Below, in pieces: positions 1 through 7,148 of a stretch of DNA of 64,000 nucleotides. The notes below the pieces were generated by a model. That model saw nothing but the letters and a program-made list of their open reading frames with translations. It ran no database searches and was not told where the DNA came from. The first letter of the stretch is position 1. Each line of letters begins with the position of its first letter. Both the position numbers and the translations under genes were made by a program. The stretch lies in NCBI GenBank assembly GCA_034664085.1, contig JAXDII010000098.1, forward strand, positions 1 through 64,000. The letters are read 5' to 3'. This DNA comes from JACVRW01 sp034664085. Its GTDB lineage: Bacteria; Actinomycetota; Thermoleophilia; Solirubrobacterales; Thermoleophilaceae.

Positions 1-15
1 CCCCCCCCCCCCCCC
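1..15. repeat. 15-base C homopolymer at the window edge
   Basis: The window opens with 15 consecutive C, read as poly-Gly inside the prmA 3' end. A run this pure in a conserved methyltransferase is suspicious. It may be a contig end or a low-quality tail rather than biology. Confidence 0.6.
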
Positions 16-737
16 GCCACCTCGTCGGCCTCCTCGTCCAGCAGTCCGGACACGATCAGCGCCTCCGGGTGCTGCTCCATCTGCTCCGCCACCCTCAGCA
101 ACAGCGGGCGCATCAGGTTCGCGGCCACCGTGTCGGCGACGGGCGGCGGCAGCTCACGCAGGTTGCGGCGCTCGACCCGGCCGAGCTCGACGCCGTTGGC
201 GGCCGCGTTCTCCTTGGTCGCCTCGAGCGCCGCGAGCTCGTGGTCGTACGCGCTGACGGGCCCGAACCCGAGCCGGGCGGCCGCGATCGCCAGCACGCCC
301 GAGCCGCAGCCGAGGTCCGCGAAGGAGCCGCTCGGCGGGCGCTCCAGCATCAGCTCGAGCGACAGGCGCGTGGTCGGGTGCGCGCCCGTCCCGAACGCCT
401 GGCCAGGGTCGACGACCAGGTCGAGCGTCCCGGCCCGCGCTTCCGCCCAGGGGGGCCTCACCCACACGCGCTCGCCGACCAGCACCGGCTGGTGGAACTG
501 CCGCCAGCGCTCCTGCCAGTCGTCCGCCACCTGGTCGCCGCGGACCGTGACCCGCACGCCGCCGACCTCGGCATCGCCCGGCGGAAACGACGGCAGCTCG
601 CCCGGGGCGCCGTAGACGGCGTACTCCACGAACCCCTCGCCGTCGACCTGCTCCACACCCGACGGGGCGAGCTCGAGCAGCGCGGCGAGCACCTGCTCCG
701 CCGCCTCCGGAGCGGCCCGGAAAGCGAGCCGAATCAG
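1..737 (-). CDS. prmA: Ribosomal protein L11 methyltransferase, 3' end cut by window
   Basis: SAM-dependent enzyme that methylates ribosomal protein L11 in the cytoplasm. The translated frame has the family N-terminal region (WQERWRQFHQPV), the substrate-loop motif DPGQAFGTGAHPTT, the SAM-binding motif ADLGCGSGVLAIAAARLG and the catalytic-site motif VAANLMRPLL. It runs off the left edge after the SGLLDEEADEV region, so some tens of residues are missing. No ATG, GTG or TTG lies close upstream in frame. The most likely start is CTG (737-735), whose last two bases open the TGA stop of dnaJ (a CTGA overlap). Gene order hrcA-dnaJ-prmA is common in bacteria. Function is near certain; the start codon is inferred. 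Confidence 0.93.
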   Translation of the reverse strand, partial: MIRLAFRAAPEAAEQVLAALLELAPSGVEQVDGEGFVEYAVYGAPGELPSFPPGDAEVGGVRVTVRGDQVADDWQERWRQFHQPVLVGERVWVRPPWAEARAGTLDLVVDPGQAFGTGAHPTTRLSLELMLERPPSGSFADLGCGSGVLAIAAARLGFGPVSAYDHELAALEATKENAAANGVELGRVERRNLRELPPPVADTVAANLMRPLLLRVAEQMEQHPEALIVSGLLDEEADEVAGGGG

Positions 738-1861
738 CGGAACGCGCGGCGCAGCTTGCCGACGATCGACTCGTCGGCCGGCTCGCGCAGGTTGTCCTCG
801 CCCAGCGAATCGTGCAGCTCGCTCAGGAGCTCGCGCTGGCGCGCCGTCAGGTTGCGCGGAACGACGACGTTCAGCACCACCTGCTGGTCGCCGCGTCCGC
901 GCCGTCCGATCGCCGGCATCCCGCGGCCGCGCAGAGTGACAACGGTCCCCGGCTGCGTGCCGGCCGGGACCTCCACCTCGTGGTCGCCGTCGAGCGTGGG
1001 CACGCTCACGCTCGTGCCGAGCGCCGCGGCGGGCGCCGGCACGTCGACCACGCTCACCAGGTCGCTGCCGTCGCGCACGAAGCGCTCGTCCTCGGCCACC
1101 CGCACGATCACGTAGAGGTCGCCGGGCGGGCCGGCGCGCTCGCCCGCGTGGCCGCGTGACGTCAGGCGGATGCGCTGCTCGTCGGCGATGCCGGCCGGGA
1201 TATCCACGTCGAGTGTCTTGCGCACGGCCCGCAGGCCGCGGCCGCCGCACTCGGTGCAGGGCTCCGACGGCACGCGTCCCTCGCCGGCGCATACGTCGCA
1301 CACCTGCTCGCGCACGAGCTGGCCGAAGGCGGTGCGGCTCACGGCGCGCACGCGGCCGGCGCCTCCGCACTGTGCGCAGGTCTTGACCTCGGTGCCGGGC
1401 TCGGCCCGGCTGCCACCGCAGTGCTGGCAGGTGTCCACCATGTCGTAGGCGACCTGCACGGTGGTGCCGCTCGCCGCATCGGCGAGTGCGATCTCCACCT
1501 CCACCGCAACGTCGCCGCCCTGCACCCGGCCCGGGCCGCCCCTGCCCCCGAACGAACCGAACGGGTCGCCCCCGAAGAAGGCGTCGAAGATGTCGGCGAA
1601 CGAGCCGAAGCCGTGCGCCGCGGAGTCGAAGCCGCGCGAGTCGAGCCCCTCGAAGCCGTAGCGGTCGTAGGTGGCGCGCCGCTCGGCGTCCGACAGGATC
1701 TCGTAGGCCTCGGCCGCCTCCTTGAACTTCTCCTCCGCCTCGGGATCGTGGCTGTTCACGTCCGGATGCAGCTCGCGGGCGAGCCGGCGGAAGGCCTTCT
1801 TGACGTCGGCCTCGCCGGCGCCGCGCGCGACACCGAGGACTTCGTAGGGATCGCGCCTCAC
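734..1861 (-). CDS. dnaJ: Chaperone DnaJ (Hsp40)
   Basis: Co-chaperone that stimulates DnaK ATPase and delivers unfolded substrates. The 375-aa protein has the complete type I layout: J domain with HPD at residues 32-34, a Gly/Phe-rich segment (about 80-110), a four-repeat zinc-binding region (CQHCGGSR, CAQCGGAGR, CDVCAGEGR, CTECGGRGL) and the C-terminal substrate-binding domains. The GTG start overlaps the hrcA stop as GTGA, suggesting translational coupling to the heat-shock repressor. dnaK and grpE are not in the window. The first zinc repeat lacks the usual last glycine (GGSR); otherwise it is normal. Confidence 0.98.
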   Translation of the reverse strand: MRRDPYEVLGVARGAGEADVKKAFRRLARELHPDVNSHDPEAEEKFKEAAEAYEILSDAERRATYDRYGFEGLDSRGFDSAAHGFGSFADIFDAFFGGDPFGSFGGRGGPGRVQGGDVAVEVEIALADAASGTTVQVAYDMVDTCQHCGGSRAEPGTEVKTCAQCGGAGRVRAVSRTAFGQLVREQVCDVCAGEGRVPSEPCTECGGRGLRAVRKTLDVDIPAGIADEQRIRLTSRGHAGERAGPPGDLYVIVRVAEDERFVRDGSDLVSVVDVPAPAAALGTSVSVPTLDGDHEVEVPAGTQPGTVVTLRGRGMPAIGRRGRGDQQVVLNVVVPRNLTARQRELLSELHDSLGEDNLREPADESIVGKLRRAFR

Positions 1862-2883
1862 TGGTCGTACACCTCGGTCACGAAGCGCGACAGCTCACGC
1901 GCTGCCCCGCGCACGGCCCCGATCACCTGCGGGTAGTCCATCCGCACCGGGCCGATCACCGAGACCGCGCCGAGGTTGCGGCGAGCCAGGCCGTAGTTGG
2001 CCGCGACGATCGACACCGTCTGCAGCTCGGGCGTGGGGTTCTCCTCGCCGATGCGCAGGTAGACGCTCGGCTCGGTCAGCGATGCGCGCAGCACGCCGAG
2101 CAGGGCGCGGCGGTGCTCGAGCACCTCCATCAGCCCGGCGATCTGGGACAGCTCCTGGAAGCGGTGCTCGGAGAGCAGCCGCGCCGCGCCCTCCATGAAG
2201 AGGTTGTTCTCGGCGGTCTGCTCCAGCTCGGTGAAGGCCGGCGCCAGCGTGGCGAGGAACTCCCGCTCCCCACCGGACAGGCCCGGGTCGGTCAGCCTGG
2301 CGAGCAGCATGCGCGAGCCGACGTCCATGTTCCCGAGCGCCTCGTTGAGGTAGCTGCCCGCCCAGGCGACCAGGCCGCTGTCGACCGGCCGCTCGTAGGA
2401 GATCACGCGCTTGGTCACGCCCCCGGTGGAGGTGATCACGACGACCATCGCAACCTGCGGCTGCAGCAGCAGCACCTCGACGCGGTGGATCGTGGCCGTC
2501 TCGATCGGCGGAGCGGTGACGAGCGCGAGCAGGTTGGTGACCTGCGAGAGCTGCTCCGTGGTGGCGCGCATCGCCTCGTCGACCTCGCGGCGCATCGCGC
2601 TCAGCTCCACGCGCTGGGCGGGCACCGGCAGCGGGCCGCCGGCCATCAGCTCGTCGACGTAGGCACGGTAGCCACGGTCGGTCGGGACCCGCCCCGCGGA
2701 GGTGTGCGGGTGCTCGAGCAGCCCCGCCTCCTCGAGCCGGGCCAGCTCGGCGCGGACCGTCGACGGCCCCCAGGGCACGTCGTCCTGCTCAGCGATCACC
2801 TTGGACGCGACGGGCTGGTCGAGGTGAACGTGCGCCTCGACGACCTTGCGCAGGATGAAGCTCTGCCGGGGAGAGATCTCCAC
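1858..2883 (-). CDS. hrcA: Heat-inducible transcription repressor HrcA
   Basis: Winged-helix repressor of class I heat-shock genes. The 341-aa length is typical. The N-terminal winged helix (about residues 1-70, SPRQSFILRKVVEAHVHLDQPV then VPWGPSTVRAELARLEEAGLLEHPHTSAGRVPTDRGYR, given here in parts) is very characteristic, and the rest matches the GAF-like dimerisation region. GTG start at 2883. Its usual operator (CIRCE, TTAGCACTC-N9-GAGTGCTAA) is not visible between this gene and the upstream MaoC gene, nor upstream of the cyclase. Either the operator is divergent or HrcA acts elsewhere in the genome. Known of family: autoregulated and GroEL-dependent. Confidence 0.97.
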   Translation of the reverse strand: MEISPRQSFILRKVVEAHVHLDQPVASKVIAEQDDVPWGPSTVRAELARLEEAGLLEHPHTSAGRVPTDRGYRAYVDELMAGGPLPVPAQRVELSAMRREVDEAMRATTEQLSQVTNLLALVTAPPIETATIHRVEVLLLQPQVAMVVVITSTGGVTKRVISYERPVDSGLVAWAGSYLNEALGNMDVGSRMLLARLTDPGLSGGEREFLATLAPAFTELEQTAENNLFMEGAARLLSEHRFQELSQIAGLMEVLEHRRALLGVLRASLTEPSVYLRIGEENPTPELQTVSIVAANYGLARRNLGAVSVIGPVRMDYPQVIGAVRGAARELSRFVTEVYDQ

Positions 2884-2902
2884 GGCGCTAAATCTAGGCG
2901 GT

Positions 2903-3274
2903 CTAGCGCGCTTCGAGCTCGGCTTCGGCGTTGCGGATGATGCGGTTGTCGCCCTGCGCGGCCTCGAGGCCTACCACGGTGCGCCCGTCGCGCTCCTCGG
3001 TCTGCGCGCCGGTGACGACGATCTCCTGCTCTGGCACGCCCATTCCGCGGAACTGGACGGACAGGCGCCGCAGCGAGCGCGGATCCCCGCCGGCGGCCTG
3101 CGTGCAGGCGCGCGCCACCTGGGCCATCGAGTAGAGCCCGTGCAGGATGTTCGACGGCAGGCCGACCTGCTTGGCGAACTCCGGGTCGATGTGGATCGGG
3201 TTGAAGTCCCCCGATGCGCCCGCGTACCGGTGCGGCAGGTACTTGTCGGGCGTGACCTTCAGCTCCACCTGCAT
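2903..3274 (-). CDS. MaoC-like hot-dog dehydratase, catalytic-type subunit
   Basis: 123-aa hot-dog-fold protein with the (R)-hydratase signature (ASGDFNPIHIDPEFAKQVGLP, with D and H in the D-x(4)-H hydratase motif near residues 23-28) followed by NILHGLYSMAQ. Members dehydrate (3R)-hydroxyacyl thioesters. It lies 2 bases downstream of a second MaoC gene, and together they resemble the HadA/HadB heterodimer of mycobacterial type II fatty-acid synthesis, where only the B subunit carries the hydratase motif. The reaction and carrier (CoA or ACP) are inferred. The neighbouring heat-shock and cyclase genes do not reveal the substrate. Confidence 0.88.
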   Translation of the reverse strand: MQVELKVTPDKYLPHRYAGASGDFNPIHIDPEFAKQVGLPSNILHGLYSMAQVARACTQAAGGDPRSLRRLSVQFRGMGVPEQEIVVTGAQTEERDGRTVVGLEAAQGDNRIIRNAEAELEAR

Positions 3275-3276
3275 GG

Positions 3277-3717
3277 TCAGACCCCCCTCACGATGTTGGT
3301 CCAGGTGCCGCGCACGACCTCCTGGCCGTCCTGGTTGTGCGACACCGACTCGAAGACGTAGAAGCCCATCCCGCCCCGCTCGTAGACGTCCTTGACGGTC
3401 GTGTCGGTGGTGATCGTGTCCCCGGCGCAGACGGGCTCACCCCAGGTGAACTCCTGCCCGCCGTGGACCATCATCGCGAAGTTGATGCCGACCTCCGGAT
3501 CGAGCACCGCCGGGCCGACCGCTCCGGCGGAGTAGACGACCGCGAACATCGGCGGCGCCGGGATGTCGCGGAACCCGGCGGCCTTGGCCTGCTCGCGGTC
3601 GAAGTGGACGGGGTTGTCCTCCCCCACCGCCCATGCGTACTCGCGGATCTTCTCCTTCCCGACCTCGTACTCGTAGGGCGGGTAGGCCTTTCCCTTGGCG
3701 TCTTCGTTGACTGGCAC
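3277..3717 (-). CDS. MaoC-like hot-dog protein, FAS1-type N-terminal domain
   Basis: 146-aa partner of the gene that follows. It resembles the HadA or FAS1-type dehydratase N-domain (YPPYEYEVGKEKIREYAWAVGEDNPVHFD in parts, then DIPAPPMFAVVYS). It retains EDNPVHFD, so it may be catalytic as well as structural. GTG start at 3717, 11 bases after the cyclase stop; the stop lies 2 bases before the next ATG. Tight spacing supports co-translation as a heterodimer. Alternative: an acyl dehydratase of fatty-acid breakdown rather than synthesis. Confidence 0.85.
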   Translation of the reverse strand: MPVNEDAKGKAYPPYEYEVGKEKIREYAWAVGEDNPVHFDREQAKAAGFRDIPAPPMFAVVYSAGAVGPAVLDPEVGINFAMMVHGGQEFTWGEPVCAGDTITTDTTVKDVYERGGMGFYVFESVSHNQDGQEVVRGTWTNIVRGV

Positions 3718-3728
3718 GGCGCGGCAGC

Positions 3729-5282
3729 CTACCCCCTGGCGCGCAGGAGCCCCGCAGGTTCGGCGGACGCCGGCACCGCCACCCTGGTCGGCTCGGCGCG
3801 GCCGCGCAGGACGACCGACTCGACCAGCTCCCAGCCGCGCGCCTCCCGCGGCGTGGCCCTCAGCAGCACGGCCTCGGAGGCGAGCAGCCGCTCGGGACGC
3901 CGCTTGGCCAGCTCGCAGAGGCGCGCCGCCTCGTTCACCGGGTCGCCGATGACCGTGTACTCGAAGCGCTCCTCGGCGCCGACGTTGCCCGCCACCACTG
4001 GCCCCGCCGAGACGCCGATGCCGGCCGTGGCTCCATCCAGCTCGCTCAGGAGACGGTCGCGCAGGCAGCGGGCCGCCCGCAGCGCGTCGCCGGCGGCGTC
4101 CGGGCGCGGCGCGGGGGCGCCGAACACGCACAGAGCGCCGTCGCCCTCGAACTTGTTCACCCAGCCGCAGTGCTCCTCGACCACCTCGACGACCAGCCCG
4201 AAGAAGAGGTTCAGCAGGGCGACCACGTCGGCGGGCGCCCGGCGCGCCGCCAGCCGGGTGGAGCCGGCGACGTCCACGAAGAAGACCGCCAGCTCGCGCA
4301 CCTCGCCGCCCAGCCGGACCTCGCCGTCGCGCTCCAGGGCCGCCTGGGCCACCTCGCGGCCCACGTGGCGCCCGAACAGGTCGCGCAGGCGCTCGCGCTC
4401 GCGCAGCCCGGCGGCCATCGAGTTGAAGCCGGCCTCGAGCATGCCGACCTCGCTGCCGTCGTCCACCGGCACGGAAACGTCGAGGTCGCCCTCCTCGATG
4501 CGCGCGATCGCCTGCCGCACCGCACCGATCGGCTCCGACACCGAGCGCGCGGCGATCGTGATCGCCAGCAGCCCGACCGACATCCCGATCGCCGCCAGGA
4601 ACCCGATCGTGGCCGCGAGCAGGGCCGGATCCTCGTTCGGGTCGACGAGGCCCGCTGCCGCGAGCACGAAGATCCCCAGCAGCGGGACGCCCGTGCCGAG
4701 CGACCAGGCCGTCAGCAGGCGGCCTGCGACGCCCGGGCCCGACCGCCCAGGCGGGGCACCTCCGGCGAGGGCTCGCACCGTGACCGGGCGGATGATGCGC
4801 TCGGCCAGCAGGTACCCGACGGCGCAGGTCGTCTCGCCGCCGAGCAGGATGGCGCCGCCGACGATCAGCGCCGACCACCCCGAGGACGGCAGGTTGACGA
4901 GCGTCATCAGGACCGCCCCGATCGCCCAGAAGAGGCCCGAGATCCGCACCAGCTTCATCGGCTGCCCAAGGACCAGCCTCTGCTCCTGCGCGGTCGGCGG
5001 CCGCTCCTCGATGAGCCAGCGCTCGGCCGGGGCGGACTTGCGCCTGGCCCAGACCGTGCCGATCACCAGCGTGATCGCGAGGTAGCTGCCGCCGACCACG
5101 GCGTTCAGCACGACGTTGCGGTCAGGGCCCTCCGGCGCGAAGGGGATCAGGAAGCCGAGCAGCAGGAAGAGCACGAGCCCGCCGAGCGCGTTCGACCCCA
5201 CGCCGACCCACGTCAGCCGGCGGACGCTGGTCCGCCACAGCTCGGCGCCGTCGGCGCCGTCCTGCTCGGCTCGCTCGGCCAC
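3729..5282 (-). CDS. Membrane class III adenylate cyclase with HAMP domain
   Basis: Makes cAMP from ATP at the inner face of the membrane. The 517-aa protein has about six membrane helices (near residues 24-48, 57-79, 115-132, 137-158, 187-212, 219-247), a HAMP linker (about 247-300) and a class III catalytic domain (about 325-490). Visible catalytic features: both metal-binding Asp (FFVDVAGST and FEGDGALCVFG), the adenine-selecting Lys in NKFEGD and Asp in VIGDPVNEAARLCE, and the transition-state Asn/Arg in NEAARL. This favours adenylate over guanylate cyclase. GTG start. A consensus CRP-type site lies about 60 bases upstream of the start, suggesting cAMP feedback on its own gene. First gene of the operon reading to prmA. 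Confidence 0.93.
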   Translation of the reverse strand: MAERAEQDGADGAELWRTSVRRLTWVGVGSNALGGLVLFLLLGFLIPFAPEGPDRNVVLNAVVGGSYLAITLVIGTVWARRKSAPAERWLIEERPPTAQEQRLVLGQPMKLVRISGLFWAIGAVLMTLVNLPSSGWSALIVGGAILLGGETTCAVGYLLAERIIRPVTVRALAGGAPPGRSGPGVAGRLLTAWSLGTGVPLLGIFVLAAAGLVDPNEDPALLAATIGFLAAIGMSVGLLAITIAARSVSEPIGAVRQAIARIEEGDLDVSVPVDDGSEVGMLEAGFNSMAAGLRERERLRDLFGRHVGREVAQAALERDGEVRLGGEVRELAVFFVDVAGSTRLAARRAPADVVALLNLFFGLVVEVVEEHCGWVNKFEGDGALCVFGAPAPRPDAAGDALRAARCLRDRLLSELDGATAGIGVSAGPVVAGNVGAEERFEYTVIGDPVNEAARLCELAKRRPERLLASEAVLLRATPREARGWELVESVVLRGRAEPTRVAVPASAEPAGLLRARG

Positions 5283-5334
5283 GATCGCTCAACCCAAGTG
5301 TCCCCCACGGCGCCGTCGGCAACGCCATGGCCAG

Positions 5335-5350
5335 TGTGAGATCGATCACA
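5335..5350. promoter_or_regulatory. Consensus CRP/GlxR-type operator, left copy
   Basis: TGTGA-GATCGA-TCACA matches the TGTGA-N6-TCACA consensus of cAMP-receptor-type regulators exactly. Its right half (from 5347) is the first bases of the inserted IS element; the left half and centre are host sequence. It sits between the cyclase start (5282) and the transposase. Its centre is about 39 bases before the predicted transposase transcription start, near the -41.5 position of class II CRP activation. Binding is inferred. Confidence 0.7.
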
Positions 5351-5371
5351 CTTAGGTCATCAAGGTATGTA
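5347..5371 (+). repeat. Left terminal inverted repeat of the IS1595-type element
   Basis: Begins CACACTT and ends CAAGGTATGTA. It differs from the reverse complement of the right end at 3 of 25 positions (8, 9 and 14). Its last two bases are the first two of the transposase -10 box. Confidence 0.88.
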
Positions 5372-5375
5372 TAAT
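5370..5375 (+). promoter_or_regulatory. -10 box of the transposase, probable leaderless promoter
   Basis: A perfect TATAAT lies six bases before the ATG at 5382, so transcription would start at or next to that ATG. No ribosome binding site is visible. No good -35 hexamer is present; the CRP-type site at 5335-5350 occupies that side. Confidence 0.6.
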
Positions 5376-5381
5376 GTCTGC

Positions 5382-6317
5382 ATGCCTGCAAACGACCGCA
5401 ATAACCCCGTCCGGCAAGCCTCGTCCGACTCCGAGATTTCGCTGGTCGAGTTCATGCGGGCCTATCCCGATGACGCTGCCTGTCTAGACAAGCTTTGGCG
5501 CGACCGCTTCGCCCCTGACGGCCATCACGCCCACTGCCCTCGCTGCGACCGGGAGCGGAAGTTCCACCGCACCAAGACGCGGGCCTCGTACACCTGCGAT
5601 TCCTGCGGCCTGCACGTCCATCCGATGAAGGGGACGATCTTCGAGAAGTCCACAACCTCGCTGGTTCTGTGGTTCTACGCCATGTATCTGATGGCGAGCA
5701 CTCGCTGCGGCATCTCCGCGAAGCAGATGGAGCGCGAGCTAGGCGTGACGTACAAGACGGCTCATCGGATGATGAAGCGCATCCGTACCGAGTTGATGCA
5801 CGACATGGACGACGAGCCGCTTTCGGGCGACGTTGAAGTGGATGAGACTTCGGTACGCGGCAAGCCGCGTGGTCGGAAGATGACTCAGTCCGAGGCCGCG
5901 CTGTGGCGCGAGCGTCAGCCGAAGGTATTGGGCATGGTCGAGCGCGGCGGGCGGGTTCGTGCCCGAGTCATCCAGTCGCGTCGTGGCCCCGCCCTTAGTC
6001 GAGCCGTGCGGGCGAATGTGAACCCCATGTCGATCCTGTTCACCGACGACTGGCAGGCGTACAAGCCCCTGCGCCGCGAGTATCTGGACCACCGGATCAT
6101 CAACCACTCCGCTGGCCTCTACGTCGACGGAGACACGCACACGAACACCATCGAAGGGTTCTTCGGGAACCTCAAGACCGGGATGCGCGGCGCTTACAAG
6201 CACGTCTCGCCGCGCTACCTGCAGTCGTACTTGGACGAGTACACCTTCCGCTACAACCACCGCCGCGACGGTGGGCTGTTCGACGCGCTGCTGGCCCGAG
6301 CTACCGTCGCCGACTAG
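5382..6317 (+). CDS. IS1595-family transposase
   Basis: DDE-type enzyme that cuts and joins the element ends. The 311 residues comprise an N-terminal zinc ribbon (CPRC at 52-55, CDSC at 72-75), an ISXO2-like HTH region (about 85-140, with ISAKQMERELGVTYKTAHRM) and the catalytic fold with D154 (VEVDETSVRGK), D222/D223 (LFTDDWQAYK) and E258 in TNTIEGFFGNLK. All expected residues are present, so it is probably active. An earlier in-frame ATG exists at 5367, but it lies upstream of the -10 box; 5382 is preferred because TATAAT-N6-ATG fits a leaderless transcript. Its stop shares CTAG with the opposing reading frame. Confidence 0.95.
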   Translation: MPANDRNNPVRQASSDSEISLVEFMRAYPDDAACLDKLWRDRFAPDGHHAHCPRCDRERKFHRTKTRASYTCDSCGLHVHPMKGTIFEKSTTSLVLWFYAMYLMASTRCGISAKQMERELGVTYKTAHRMMKRIRTELMHDMDDEPLSGDVEVDETSVRGKPRGRKMTQSEAALWRERQPKVLGMVERGGRVRARVIQSRRGPALSRAVRANVNPMSILFTDDWQAYKPLRREYLDHRIINHSAGLYVDGDTHTNTIEGFFGNLKTGMRGAYKHVSPRYLQSYLDEYTFRYNHRRDGGLFDALLARATVAD

Positions 6318-6730
6318 GCTGGCGTGCCATGGATGTCGAGCGGATCAAGCGAGCTCTCGCCACCCTCGACCAGCACCCATGCCCCATGTGCGGACACACA
6401 GACTGGATAATTTCCGGCGATCAGGCCCTGCTCCAGTCCATTGGGGGTGACGGCGGCATCACTCTCGGTCGCGGAGTTCCCGTCGTGATCGTGGCGTGCA
6501 CCACGTGCGGCTACATCAACCTGCATTGGGCCCCCACGCTTGAACGTTTTGGTGCCGAAGGCGAACAGGGGACCGGCCACGACCAGCAGGCCCAGAAAGA
6601 ATCCGGCTAGGGCGTACACAACACCCGAGGCGATCTCGAGATTGCGCTCGGCGACCACGACCACCGCCGCCAAAAGCACCGCCGCCGCGAAGGGCGCGTA
6701 CTTTCTATTCGATCCAGCCGCTCTAGACAC
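6314..6730 (-). CDS. Small two-helix membrane protein with a run-on tail
   Basis: 138-aa frame, GTG start at 6730. Residues about 12-28 (AAAVLLAAVVVVA) and 36-60 (VVYALAGFFLGLLVVAGPLFAF) look like two membrane helices; the rest is polar and of no recognisable family. The start overlaps the end of the 72-aa membrane gene by 8 bases, suggesting coupling. Third codon positions are GC-rich only down to about 6540. Beyond that the frame runs antisense through the zinc-ribbon gene and looks non-coding, so the natural C-terminus may have been near residue 65. Its stop overlaps the transposase stop (CTAG). Function unknown. Confidence 0.5.
   Translation of the reverse strand: MSRAAGSNRKYAPFAAAVLLAAVVVVAERNLEIASGVVYALAGFFLGLLVVAGPLFAFGTKTFKRGGPMQVDVAARGARHDHDGNSATESDAAVTPNGLEQGLIAGNYPVCVSAHGAWVLVEGGESSLDPLDIHGTPA
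6329..6610 (+). CDS. Small zinc-ribbon protein, IS passenger
   Basis: 93-aa protein starting 11 bases after the transposase. Two Cys pairs (CPMCGH near residue 18, CTTCGY near 58) spaced about 40 residues apart form a likely zinc ribbon. The pattern resembles small uncharacterised C4 zinc-ribbon proteins of about 70 residues. GC at third codon positions is strong up to LHWAPTLE (about residue 70) and then fades, so the last 20 or so residues are probably run-on into the opposing gene. Molecular role unknown; nucleic-acid or protein binding is possible. Confidence 0.65.
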   Translation: MDVERIKRALATLDQHPCPMCGHTDWIISGDQALLQSIGGDGGITLGRGVPVVIVACTTCGYINLHWAPTLERFGAEGEQGTGHDQQAQKESG

Positions 6731-6941
6731 GGCTAAATAAGACTAGCGCCACTCCGAATACTCCGGCGTAGTTTGCCGCCCATCGCGCCCAGTCGTTCGG
6801 ATCGCCCCTGACGAACGGCCCCAATAGCGACCCGACGACAAACCCCGCGATGCCTCCGAGGAAGAAGCACCCCGCGCCCACGAAGAAGAGGTCGGGGAGG
6901 ATCGGCCCCCGGAAGATCTCGGGATCGCGGGGATCGTCCAC
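6723..6941 (-). CDS. Small membrane protein, IS passenger
   Basis: 72 aa, GTG start at 6941. Two hydrophobic segments (about residues 17-41, LFFVGAGCFFLGGIAGFVVG; and 55-70, ANYAGVFGVALVLF) suggest two helices with a short polar loop. No family recognised. It lies between the 58-aa gene (stop at 6956) and the 138-aa membrane frame (8-base overlap), forming a three-gene minus-strand cassette inside the element. Confidence 0.6.
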   Translation of the reverse strand: MDDPRDPEIFRGPILPDLFFVGAGCFFLGGIAGFVVGSLLGPFVRGDPNDWARWAANYAGVFGVALVLFSRV

Positions 6942-6955
6942 CGCACGAGCGTATA

Positions 6956-7132
6956 TCAGCGGTTGCCACGCCCGCTCACGCTGTCATTCCGTGGCTTCGC
7001 GGCGCGATCTAGCAGCCGGTCGATCTTGGCACGCTTCGGCACCGGGATGTCGACGGGCGGGTACGGCTTGCCCGTGTCCGGGTCGATGCCCTTCGGCTGC
7101 GTCTTCTGCGTACGCTGGCGCTTGTCCGCCAT
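6956..7132 (-). CDS. 58-aa basic proline-rich protein, IS passenger
   Basis: ATG start at 7132, TGA at 6958-6956. The protein begins MADKRQRTQKTQPKGIDP, continues with a TGKPYPPVDIPVPKR segment and ends in a basic RNDSVSGRGNR tail. It is strongly basic and apparently unstructured except for a short helix (AKIDRLLDRAA). It is divergent from the HNH-like gene, with only 16 bases between start codons, so the two probably share a control region. No function recognised; a small antitoxin-like or nucleic-acid-binding role is speculation. Confidence 0.6.
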   Translation of the reverse strand: MADKRQRTQKTQPKGIDPDTGKPYPPVDIPVPKRAKIDRLLDRAAKPRNDSVSGRGNR

Positions 7133-7148
7133 GGGTCGAGCGTAACGG

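Noticed and set aside
2885..2909. GCGCTA-N13-TAGCGC inverted repeat just upstream of hrcA as a CIRCE operator
   Set aside because: Arms, spacing and orientation differ from TTAGCACTC-N9-GAGTGCTAA, and it covers the stop of the preceding gene; treated as chance.
5333..5351. The 19-bp direct repeat at both IS junctions as a 19-bp target duplication
   Set aside because: Symmetric terminal repeats fit an 8-bp duplication, the IS1595 norm; the extra identity comes from the CACAC/GTGTG ends matching the palindromic target.
5367..5381. Upstream in-frame ATG (5367) as the transposase start
   Set aside because: It lies upstream of the -10 box and partly within the terminal repeat, so it would not be on the predicted transcript.
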